From positions 2,790,001 to 2,854,000 of the forward strand of contig NZ_CP027942.1 of assembly GCF_005484985.1 (NCBI RefSeq): DNA of 64,000 bases. Reading direction: 5' to 3'. Under the pieces are notes generated by a model. That model saw only the letters and a program-made list of their open reading frames with translations, searched no databases and was not told the DNA's origin. A program made the translations under genes and the position numbers. This document shows, piece by piece, positions 58,024 to 64,000 of the stretch. Each line of letters opens with the position of its first letter. Position 1 is the first letter of the stretch. This DNA comes from Agrococcus sp. SGAir0287 (GTDB lineage Bacteria > Actinomycetota > Actinomycetes > Actinomycetales > Microbacteriaceae).

Positions 58024-58054
58024 CGAGGGGCCGCCCGGCATGGGCGGCCCCTCG
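58024..58054 (-). terminator. Terminator after the 68-residue gene
   Basis: CGAGGGGCCGCCC and GGGCGGCCCCTCG, perfect 13-bp stem with five-base loop, about 40 bases after the 58093 stop. Confidence 0.85.
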
Positions 58055-58092
58055 AGACGGGATGCGGGCTGCGGGGCCCGCGCGTGCGGCGG

Positions 58093-58299
58093 TCACCGCA
58101 GGGGTGCGGTGAGCGACTGCAGTCGCAGGGCGTCGCGCTCGCGACGATCCTGCGCGTCGGCGCGGAACGCGTCGTCCCGCGGCTCGGGGTGCTGCAGGGC
58201 GAGCTGCGCGAGCGCCTCGGCGAGCGCGAGCAGCGCCCGCCTGGCCCGCGACGCCGGCCGCCGGGCCGCGAGCCGCAGGGGCTGGGAGATGGTCGACAT
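58093..58299 (-). CDS. 68-residue basic hypothetical protein
   Basis: MSTISQPLRLAARRPASRARRALLALAEALAQLALQHPEPRDDAFRADAQDRRERDALRLQSL-type sequence: Arg/Ala/Leu-rich, predicted helical with an amphipathic LLALAEALAQLAL stretch. AGAAGGA site seven bases before ATG 58299 and a strong terminator downstream support a real gene. No family recognised. Two TTCGCGAA-type palindromes lie upstream. Confidence 0.6.
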   Translation of the reverse strand: MSTISQPLRLAARRPASRARRALLALAEALAQLALQHPEPRDDAFRADAQDRRERDALRLQSLTAPLR

Positions 58300-58351
58300 G
58301 GGTGGTGTCCTTCTGCGATGGCGCGCGGGCGCGCCGGAATGGGGGGAGGAT

Positions 58352-58365
58352 GCATTCGCGAATGC
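58352..58365. promoter_or_regulatory. Palindrome GCATTCGCGAATGC, copy 1
   Basis: Perfect 14-bp palindrome, in the 515-bp region (58300-58814) that holds no convincing gene; a second copy lies at 58433-58448, 82 bases away. Confidence 0.55.
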
Positions 58366-58432
58366 GCGCGGAATCGTGCGCGAGAATGCGCGCTGGATTC
58401 CGCATGCACGGGAAAAAAATTGCGCGTGGAAT

Positions 58433-58448
58433 CGCATTCGCGAATGCG
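58433..58448. promoter_or_regulatory. Palindrome CGCATTCGCGAATGCG, copy 2
   Basis: Perfect 16-bp palindrome containing the same core as copy 1. Between them lies an unusually A-rich run (GGAAAAAAATTG), so the set may be a promoter with operators for the minus-strand gene at 58299. Confidence 0.55.
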
Positions 58449-58627
58449 CGTCGACGTCGAGCGGATGCGCTCGACGGCGTCAGAGGCGGTCACGCCGACG
58501 CGTGCTCCGCGACGCGCGGCTCACGGCGATGGCCGAGAGGCGGCAGGCGGGCGCTGCGTGGGCAGACGATGCACGATCGGCGCGACTCGAGACGAGCGCT
58601 GCCGGTGGTGCCGACGTGTCCGCGGTG

Positions 58628-58681
58628 TCAGTGCGTCCCGGAGACGAGGGCCGGGCCGATGCACGATGCGGTCATGAACAT
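58628..58681 (-). CDS. Possible 17-residue leader peptide
   Basis: ATG with a GAGAGGAG site, encoding MFMTASCIGPALVSGTH, in the gene-poor region. Its translation is unproven; no downstream gene is clearly coupled to it. Confidence 0.3.
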   Translation of the reverse strand: MFMTASCIGPALVSGTH

Positions 58682-58814
58682 GGCAGCTCCTCTCTCGACG
58701 GGATTGCGGCAAGCGCCGTGGACGAGAGCGAGCATATCCATGGAATTCTTCCTCGCGCAAGTCGAATCGCGGAATTCGTCGCGAATGCTCCTCGCTGGCG
58801 CGAGGACGCTCTCG

Positions 58815-59387
58815 TCAGCGCGGCGCTGCACCCTCGACCCCGAGCCATCGCGCGCGCATCCGTCGCGCGACCCAGGGATGCACGACGGCGCCGACGAGCG
58901 CGCCTGCGAGGCCCAGCACCACGGCGAGCGCGATCGCCCACGGGACGTTCGACGCGCCGCCGAGCACCTGCAGCGCGGGCCAGGCGGCGGTCGTCGTGAC
59001 GAGCCCGACCACGACCGTGCCGACCGTCGTGAGCGCGCACGCCGCCGCCGCGACCCCACCCGCCCGGGGCACGCGGCGGCGCAGCAGCAGCACCGATGCC
59101 ACGACCCCGAGCACGAGGAGCACGAGCCCGACGAGGCCTGCGACGACGAGCGGCACCGCGACGCCCGACACCAGCTCCTCGACGGGGATGTCGTCGGCCG
59201 GACCCCACATGATCGTGAGGATGCCCACCCCGAGGCCGAGCGACAGCAGCACGGCGCTGACGAGCACGGCGAGGTTCATGAGCGACAGCCCGACGCCCAG
59301 CAGGGCACCCGCGACCACGCCGGCCCGGACGGCGCCGGCCCGCGCGGCGCGCGGCAGCGGTGGGAGCGGCGGCGCGGGCATCGTCAT
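58815..59387 (-). CDS. Membrane protein, four or five segments (paralog 1)
   Basis: 190 residues. MTMPAPPLPPLPRAARAG opens, then VRAGVVAGALLGVGLSLMNLAVLVSAVLLSLGLGVG, VAVPLVVAGLVGLVLLVLGVVASVLL, ACALTTVGTVVVGLVTTTAAWPALQVL and WAIALAVVLGLAGALVGAVVHPWVARRMRAR. Paralogous to 59428: GALLGVGLSL(M/V)NLA, TVVVGLVTTTAAWPALQVLGG versus TGIVTTAAVWPTLPILTG, and GALVGAVVHPWVARRMRAR versus GALVGALVHAWVVRRMRAR. Function unknown; no catalytic residues visible. Confidence 0.82.
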   Translation of the reverse strand: MTMPAPPLPPLPRAARAGAVRAGVVAGALLGVGLSLMNLAVLVSAVLLSLGLGVGILTIMWGPADDIPVEELVSGVAVPLVVAGLVGLVLLVLGVVASVLLLRRRVPRAGGVAAAACALTTVGTVVVGLVTTTAAWPALQVLGGASNVPWAIALAVVLGLAGALVGAVVHPWVARRMRARWLGVEGAAPR

Positions 59388-59427
59388 GGCCGGACGCTAG
59401 GGCATGCACCGCAGCGTCTGCTGACCA

Positions 59428-60012
59428 TCATCGGGACGCGGTCTGCGCGTGGGCCCGCACAGTCCCGTCGTCGCCGTCGTCCCGCAGTCGCCGTGCGCGC
59501 ATCCGCCGCACGACCCAGGCGTGCACGAGGGCGCCGACGAGCGCGCCGTCGAGTCCGAGGGCGCACGCCAGCACGATCGCCCACCGCATGCCGCCGATGC
59601 CCGTGAGGATCGGCAGCGTCGGCCACACGGCCGCCGTCGTCACGATGCCGGTCGCCGCGACGCCGAGGAGCGTGAGCACGCACGCTGCAGCGACCACCGG
59701 AGCCGGCGAGGGCACGTGGCGCGACAGCATCCACGCCGACACGAGCACGCCGATCGCGAGCAGGATCGCGCCCACGCCGGCCGCGGTGCGCAGCCGGGGG
59801 AGGGCGGCCTCGGCGAGCTCGGAGGGCGGCACGCCGTCGGCGGGCGCCGGCAGCACGGGCAGTCCCGTGTGGAGCCCGAGCGGCAGCACCACGAGCGCGA
59901 CGAGCGCCGCGAGGTTGACGAGGGAGAGGCCGACGCCGAGCAGCGCGCCGGCGAACGCTCCGGCCCGCAACGCCTCCACGCGCACGGCACACGGCAGCGG
60001 TGGCGTCGACAT
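59428..60012 (-). CDS. Membrane protein, four or five segments (paralog 2)
   Basis: 194 residues, tandem duplicate of 58815 with the same layout: MSTPPLPCAVRVEALRAG, FAGALLGVGLSLVNLAALVALVVLPLGL, AGVGAILLAIGVLVSAWML, ACVLTLLGVAATGIVTTAAVW and ALGLDGALVGALVHAWVVRRMRARRL. The Pro-rich start of paralog 1 is reduced here. 40 bases separate the two genes. Start ATG 60012 chosen over an upstream in-frame ATG because it matches paralog 1. Confidence 0.82.
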   Translation of the reverse strand: MSTPPLPCAVRVEALRAGAFAGALLGVGLSLVNLAALVALVVLPLGLHTGLPVLPAPADGVPPSELAEAALPRLRTAAGVGAILLAIGVLVSAWMLSRHVPSPAPVVAAACVLTLLGVAATGIVTTAAVWPTLPILTGIGGMRWAIVLACALGLDGALVGALVHAWVVRRMRARRLRDDGDDGTVRAHAQTASR

Positions 60013-60105
60013 GCCAGCACCGTACGACGTGCGCCGCACGCCATGCTGACCGCCGTCTGCGCCTCCGCTGCACGCCGCCGCCCGGCGCCGCACGTGGCCG
60101 AGCCC

Positions 60106-60951
60106 TCAGGACTCCTTCGTGATCTCCACCGTCACGAACAGCTCCGAGCCGCCGGCCCCGGCGTAGACGCCGCGCAGCGGAGCGACGTCGGCGTAGTCGC
60201 GGCCGTAGCCGATCTTCACGTGCCGCTCGCCGATGTCGATGAGGTTCGTGGGATCCCACGCGATCCAGTCGCCCGTGAACCACTCCACCCAGGCGTGGCT
60301 CTCGCCGACGACGGTCTCGCCGATCTGCGCGTCGGGCCTGGGGTGCAGATAGCCCGAGACGTAGCGCGCCGGGATGCCGACGGCGCGCAGCGCGCCGATC
60401 GTCACGTGCGCGATGTCCTGGCACACGCCCTTCCGCTTCGCCCATGCCTCGTGCGCATTCGTGTGCACATGCGTCACGCCCGACATGTACTGTATCTGCT
60501 CGCCGACGTAGCGGGCGATCGCCGCAGCTGCCTCGCCGGGCGTCTCCGTCTCCTCCACGATGCCCTTCGCGGACTCGACCAGGTCGTCGAGCGGCCGCGT
60601 GCGGTCGGTCTGGCCGAGCTGCTCGACGTGGCCCGTCGTGCGCCGCGACACCTTGCCGAGCTGCTCCCACGTGAAGTCGCGGCCGACCGTGAGCCGCGGC
60701 CGCACCTCCACGAGGCTCGTCGCCGTCAGCTGCAGCTCGGTGTGCGGCGACAGCACGTCGAACGACGTGACCTTCGTGCCCCAGTAGTCCTCGTAGGTGT
60801 TCACCGACGTCGAGGGACGCACGTCGAGGTTCGAGTAGATGACGAACTGGCCGTCGCTCGTCGACGGCAGCATCCGCGCCTCGTTGTACGACGCGACGGC
60901 GGGCGCCTTGTAGCGGTAGCCGGTCGTGTGCCGGATGCGGATGCGGCTCAT
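60106..60951 (-). CDS. Transglutaminase-like protein with N-terminal bacterial transglutaminase-associated domain
   Basis: 281 residues. RIRHTTGYRYKAPAVASYNEARMLPSTSDGQFVIYSNLDVRPSTSVNTYEDYWGTKVTSFDVLSPH is the N-terminal region, and GVCQDIAHVTIGALRAVGIPARYVSGYL (Cys), GESHAWVEWFTGDWIAWDPTNL (His, Asp) complete a Cys-His-Asp triad. Overlaps the alpha-E stop (ATGA). Part of the triad of cp ATP-grasp, alpha-E and transglutaminase, known from actinobacteria and proposed to make and process a peptide modification; the reaction is not established. Confidence 0.93.
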   Translation of the reverse strand: MSRIRIRHTTGYRYKAPAVASYNEARMLPSTSDGQFVIYSNLDVRPSTSVNTYEDYWGTKVTSFDVLSPHTELQLTATSLVEVRPRLTVGRDFTWEQLGKVSRRTTGHVEQLGQTDRTRPLDDLVESAKGIVEETETPGEAAAAIARYVGEQIQYMSGVTHVHTNAHEAWAKRKGVCQDIAHVTIGALRAVGIPARYVSGYLHPRPDAQIGETVVGESHAWVEWFTGDWIAWDPTNLIDIGERHVKIGYGRDYADVAPLRGVYAGAGGSELFVTVEITKES

Positions 60952-61877
60952 GCCCGCTCCCCCACCCATGCCGGCAGGTTGTGCGTCGGGAAGTAGCGCT
61001 CGCGCACCGCCTGCGAGACCGTGCTCGTGGTCGTCTGCACCTGATCCATGACGCTCGCGAGGTTCTCGATGATCTCTCCGATGGGTCGGAACTCGAGCTC
61101 GGCACGCACCTGGCCGAGCATGCGCTGCGCGCTGTCGCCGTAGCCGACGCGCTCGTGCCGCGGCTCGATGTCGCGCAGGCACTGCTCGGCGCGCAGCACG
61201 CTGAACAGCACCGAGCGGGGGAAGAGGCGGTCGAGCAGCAGGAACTCGGCGGCGTTCGTCGACGACGGCACGCCGCGATAGGTGCGCAGGTACGCCTCGT
61301 ACGCGCCGACGGAGCGCAGGATCGCCGTCCACGACGGGCTCGCGTCCTCGGTGAGCGCGCGCGTCGCGAGCAGGCGCGCCGTCATGTCGGCGCGCTCGAG
61401 GGAGCGGCCGAGCGTGAGGAACGACCAGGCGTCGTCGCGGCTCGCCGTCGAGTCGGCGATGCCGGTTGCGAGCGCAGCGCGCTCGCGCACCCAGCCGAAG
61501 AGCTCGTGCACCTTCTCGCCCGACACGCGCCTGGGCATCCCCGCGTGCGTCGTGTTGAGCACCTCCCACAGCTCGGTGGAGATGATCTCGCGGGCGCGGC
61601 GCGCGTTCTCGCGAGCGGCGTTCACCGAGTAGGCGATCGACGCCGTCTCCATGCGGTCGATCGCGAGCGACGTGATGACGTCGCCGCGGCGCAGCGTGCG
61701 CTCGGGCGGCGCGTCGTTGCCCATGACGCCGAGCAGGGCGCGGCACGCGGTGTCCTCGTCGACGAACGTGTCCTCGAGCAGCAGCTGCAGGTACACGTCG
61801 AGGATGCGGGCGGTGCCGTCGGCGCGCTCGATGTAGCGACCGATCCAGAACAGGCTCTCGGCGATGCGGCTCAGCAT
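60948..61877 (-). CDS. Alpha-E domain protein
   Basis: 309 residues, all-helical. MLSRIAESLFWIGRYIERADGTARILDVYLQLLLED is the family start; IAYSVNAARENARRAREIISTELWEVLN and SWTAILRSVGAYEAYLRTYRGVPSSTNAAEFLLLDRLFPRSVLFSVL are diagnostic. Partner of the cp ATP-grasp and transglutaminase proteins, function not known. Overlaps the ATP-grasp gene by seven bases and the transglutaminase ATG by four. Confidence 0.93.
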   Translation of the reverse strand: MLSRIAESLFWIGRYIERADGTARILDVYLQLLLEDTFVDEDTACRALLGVMGNDAPPERTLRRGDVITSLAIDRMETASIAYSVNAARENARRAREIISTELWEVLNTTHAGMPRRVSGEKVHELFGWVRERAALATGIADSTASRDDAWSFLTLGRSLERADMTARLLATRALTEDASPSWTAILRSVGAYEAYLRTYRGVPSSTNAAEFLLLDRLFPRSVLFSVLRAEQCLRDIEPRHERVGYGDSAQRMLGQVRAELEFRPIGEIIENLASVMDQVQTTTSTVSQAVRERYFPTHNLPAWVGERA

Positions 61878-63520
61878 GCTCCACCTCCCTCGCTCGCGCG
61901 CTGCGACTGCTGCTGCTGCTCGGCCTGCCGGCTCGTGCCGGTGTCCTGCGGGCTCTGATCCTGGGGATGCTCGTGGCCGGCGATGATCGAGATCGGGCGC
62001 GTCATGGGCTCGCCCGAGCCGCCGAACTCGGCGTCGACGTCGGCGAGCGGCGCGGGCTCGCGCGGGTCGCCGAGCACCCAGGTGTCCTTCGAGCCGCCGC
62101 CCTGCGACGAGTTCACGACCAGCTGCCCCTCGGGCAGCGCCACGCGCGTGAGCCCGCCGGGCAGCACCCACACGTCGTGCCCGTCGTGCACCGCGAACGG
62201 GCGCAGGTCGACGTGGCGCGGCCGCATGCCGTCCTCGACGAGCGTCGGGATGGTCGACAGCTGCACGACCGGCTGCGCGATCCAGCCGCGCGGGTCGGCG
62301 ATGAGCCGGTGCCGCAGCTCGTCGAGCTCCTCCTCGGTCGCATCCGGGCCCACGACGAGGCCCTTGCCGCCGGAGCCGTCGACGGGCTTCACGACGAGCT
62401 CGTGGAGCCGGTCGAGCACCTCCTCGAGCGCGCCCTCGTCCTCGAGCCGCCACGTGTCGACGTTCTTGAGGATCGGCTCCTCGTTCAGGTAGTAGCGGAT
62501 GAGGTCGGGCACGTAGGTGTAGACGAGCTTGTCGTCGGCGATGCCGTTGCCGACCGCGTTCGCGATCGTCACGTTGCCCAGACGCGCGGCGAGCATGAGG
62601 CCGGGGCTGCCGAGCATCGAGTCGGGACGGAACTGCAGCGGGTCGAGGAAGTCGTCGTCGACGCGACGGTAGATGACGTCGACGCGCTGCGGCCCCTCGG
62701 TGGTGCGCATGTAGACGCGGCCGCCGCTCGTGAACAGGTCGCGGCCCTCGACGAGCTCCACGCCCATGAGGCGCGCGAGGAGCGTGTGCTCGAAGTACGC
62801 CGAGTTGTAGACGCCGGGCGTGAGCACGACGACCGTCGGGTCGTCGACGCCTGCCGGCGCGCTCAGGCGCAACGCATGCAGCAGCTTGTCGGGGTAGTCG
62901 CCGACGGGTCGCACGCGCATCGAGGCGAACATCTCGGGCAGCGTCTGCGCGATGACGCGGCGGTTCGAGATGACGTACGAGACGCCGCTGGGCACGCGCA
63001 CGTTGTCCTCGAGCACCCGCCACTCGCCGTCCTGGTCGCGGATGAGGTCGATGCCGGAGACGTGGATGCGCACGCCGTTGGCCCCGACGACGCCCGCCGC
63101 CTGCCGATGGAAGTGCGTCGACGACGAGATGAGCGCCGCCGGGATGATGCCGTCCTCCACCGCGCGCTGCGGTCCGTACATGTCGGCGAGGAACGCCTCG
63201 AGCGCGAGGACGCGCTGCCGCACACCCGACTCGACGTGCGCCCAGTCCTCGCTCGTGATGACGCGCGGCACGGCGTCGAGCGGGAAGGGCCGCTCCTCGC
63301 CGGCGAAGTCGAAGGTGACGCCCTGCGCGAGGTACGAGCGCGCGAGCGCATCGGCGCGGCCGCGCAGCTCCTCCTGCGTCATCGCGCTGAGGGCCGCATG
63401 GATCTCGCGATACGGCGCCCTCGGGGTGCCGGACGCGTCGAACATCTCGTCCCACGGGGTGCCCTGGCGCTTCGGCGGATTCGCGAAGGGCTTGTCGTAG
63501 TCCTCGAACAGGTCGCCCAT
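61871..63520 (-). CDS. Circularly permuted type 2 ATP-grasp protein
   Basis: 549 residues. WDEMFDASGTPRAPYREIHAALSAMTQEELRGRADALARSYLAQGVTFDFAG opens; VLEDNVRVPSGVSYVISNRRV, VVVLTPGVYNSAYFEHTLLARLMGVELVEGRDLF, VKPVDGSGGKGLVVGPDATEEEL (glycine-rich ATP loop) and AQPVVQLSTIPTL are the family motifs. Carboxylate-amine ligase type, probably joining amino acids to a peptide. The C-terminal 60 residues are hydrophilic and Gln/Ser-rich, an unusual tail. First gene of the triad. Confidence 0.93.
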   Translation of the reverse strand: MGDLFEDYDKPFANPPKRQGTPWDEMFDASGTPRAPYREIHAALSAMTQEELRGRADALARSYLAQGVTFDFAGEERPFPLDAVPRVITSEDWAHVESGVRQRVLALEAFLADMYGPQRAVEDGIIPAALISSSTHFHRQAAGVVGANGVRIHVSGIDLIRDQDGEWRVLEDNVRVPSGVSYVISNRRVIAQTLPEMFASMRVRPVGDYPDKLLHALRLSAPAGVDDPTVVVLTPGVYNSAYFEHTLLARLMGVELVEGRDLFTSGGRVYMRTTEGPQRVDVIYRRVDDDFLDPLQFRPDSMLGSPGLMLAARLGNVTIANAVGNGIADDKLVYTYVPDLIRYYLNEEPILKNVDTWRLEDEGALEEVLDRLHELVVKPVDGSGGKGLVVGPDATEEELDELRHRLIADPRGWIAQPVVQLSTIPTLVEDGMRPRHVDLRPFAVHDGHDVWVLPGGLTRVALPEGQLVVNSSQGGGSKDTWVLGDPREPAPLADVDAEFGGSGEPMTRPISIIAGHEHPQDQSPQDTGTSRQAEQQQQSQRASEGGGAC

Positions 63521-63747
63521 GTCGCGATCCTACGGGGGCTGCTGTTTCCGGCTCGTGACGAGGCGGGCGTGGTAGCGGCGGTCACCGCGCCTCGTGCTCG
63601 TGCGCGGCGTGCATCGCAGGCGCACGGCCGCGCGGGAGCGCGTCGCGCGCACGGATGCCGTCGGGATCGCATGCGGATGTGGCCGCGGAGCGCGAGGAGA
63701 TCGCGAGGATGCACCCGTGGTCGCGGTCGGGCGCGCACGATCGGCGC

Positions 63748-63888
63748 ATGGAACCGACATCGGAGCCCGTCGAATGGGCCGACGCCCCGGCCGCGTCCTC
63801 CTCCTTCGAGGTGCGCATCCCCGCCACCGGCAGCCGCATCCGCATCCGACGCCTCGGCGTCGCGTCGCAGGGGCAGGGCACGCGATGA
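63748..63888 (+). CDS. Small hypothetical protein
   Basis: 46 residues, MEPTSEPVEWADAPAASSS followed by a strand-rich FEVRIPATGSRIRIRRLGV segment. Its stop overlaps the ATG of the next gene by four bases (ATGA). A longer in-frame extension to 63655 lacks a good start and was not used. No family recognised. Confidence 0.55.
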   Translation: MEPTSEPVEWADAPAASSSFEVRIPATGSRIRIRRLGVASQGQGTR

Positions 63889-64000
63889 CCCTCACCGACC
63901 AGCTGCCGAGCCTTCGCCGCACGCTGCCGGATCCGATCGCCCTCGACGCGTGGCCCGAGGACACCCGGGCACGCATCGACGACGTCGTCGTCGGCGGCCT
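63885..64000 (+). CDS. N-terminal part of an unknown protein (partial)
   Basis: The ATG at 63885 opens a frame that runs off the right edge: MTLTDQLPSLRRTLPDPI followed by ALDAWPEDTRARIDDVVVGG. Only 38 residues are visible, no motif recognised. Coupled to the small gene at 63748 by ATGA overlap. Confidence 0.6.
   Translation, partial: MTLTDQLPSLRRTLPDPIALDAWPEDTRARIDDVVVGG

Noticed and set aside
58300..58814. Protein-coding genes in the 515-bp gap (for example a 79-residue minus frame 58521-58760)
   Set aside because: Arg/His/Pro-rich composition, no ribosome site, no domain. Only a 17-residue leader-like frame is listed, at low confidence.
1..64000. tRNA, rRNA, insertion sequences, transposases, integrases or attachment sites
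   Set aside because: I looked for tRNA-like clover patterns, rRNA words, transposase motifs and flanking repeats and saw none, so there is no direct sign of a mobile island.

Overview
The window is very GC-rich (clearly above 70 %) and gene-dense. GAC/GCC/CTC-type codons dominate, ATGA-type overlaps are frequent, and no tRNA or rRNA gene is visible. A Microbacteriaceae-type small-protein family (56468-56800), LPXTG-type surface proteins, an IdeR/DtxR-like iron box and many GntR regulators point to an actinobacterium, most likely a Microbacteriaceae member such as Agrococcus. The genus is my inference.

Layout. (1) 1-801: end of an unknown gene and a nuclease-like small protein. (2) 883-1614: LeuE-type exporter. 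(3) 1711-8781: an unusual NAD/ADP-ribose-flavoured block. It holds a possible TY-Chap protein, an ADP-ribosylglycohydrolase fused to a CX5R phosphatase, a divergent Nudix-like (NrtR-type) regulator, and a three-gene operon VWA - PD-(D/E)XK nuclease - [DUF429 + macro-like + SIR2] fusion. (4) 8892-13437: secreted and envelope proteins, a nuclease-fold protein that lacks its catalytic residues, a DUF1524 nuclease and an excalibur protein. (5) 13641-20331: APC permease, a 41-bp tandem repeat array and a 1558-residue Fn3 surface protein. (6) 20454-29666: housekeeping and accessory genes (HAD, NYN, esterase, glycolipid-binding protein, large membrane protein, TauE/SafE, MFS under an ArsR-type regulator with a small coupled leader gene). 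(7) 29861-35343: FKBP, then a GntR-regulated operon of dehydrogenase, MHS transporter and split transketolase. (8) 35429-37378: repeat-rich LPQTG surface protein. (9) 37511-48118: a second carbon-source cluster (two paralogous GntR regulators, MHS transporter, TIM-barrel isomerase, SDR, monooxygenase-fold protein, 3-hydroxyisobutyrate-dehydrogenase-like enzyme, COG4091 SAF-domain oxidoreductase, TRAP transporter). The motif CTGTYGACAG occurs at three of its intergenic regions. (10) 49294-53209: iron-siderophore ABC operon behind an IdeR-like box. (11) 53249-55122: metY and a CoA-binding protein. (12) 55296-58299: FHA protein, DUF7882-like protein, MarR regulator, small proteins. (13) 58815-60012: a tandem pair of paralogous membrane proteins. 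(14) 60106-63520: transglutaminase, alpha-E and circularly permuted ATP-grasp triad, then a small gene and the start of a further gene at the right edge.

How the genes work together. The two catabolic clusters look like imports of sugars or sugar acids (MHS and TRAP carriers) followed by NAD-dependent oxidation, isomerisation and C2 transfer (transketolase), each under FadR/GntR control. The 1.7-8.8 kb block is the strongest candidate for an undescribed system. A SIR2 domain that may cleave NAD is fused to a macro-like domain that may bind ADP-ribose, and is co-transcribed with a nuclease and a VWA protein. Beside it lie an ADP-ribosylglycohydrolase and a Nudix-type regulator whose catalytic glutamates are missing.

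Non-coding structure is rich: four copies of a nested palindromic element, a 41-bp tandem array, a family of direct repeats, a 62-bp near-perfect palindrome, several operator-like palindromes and about ten terminator-like hairpins.
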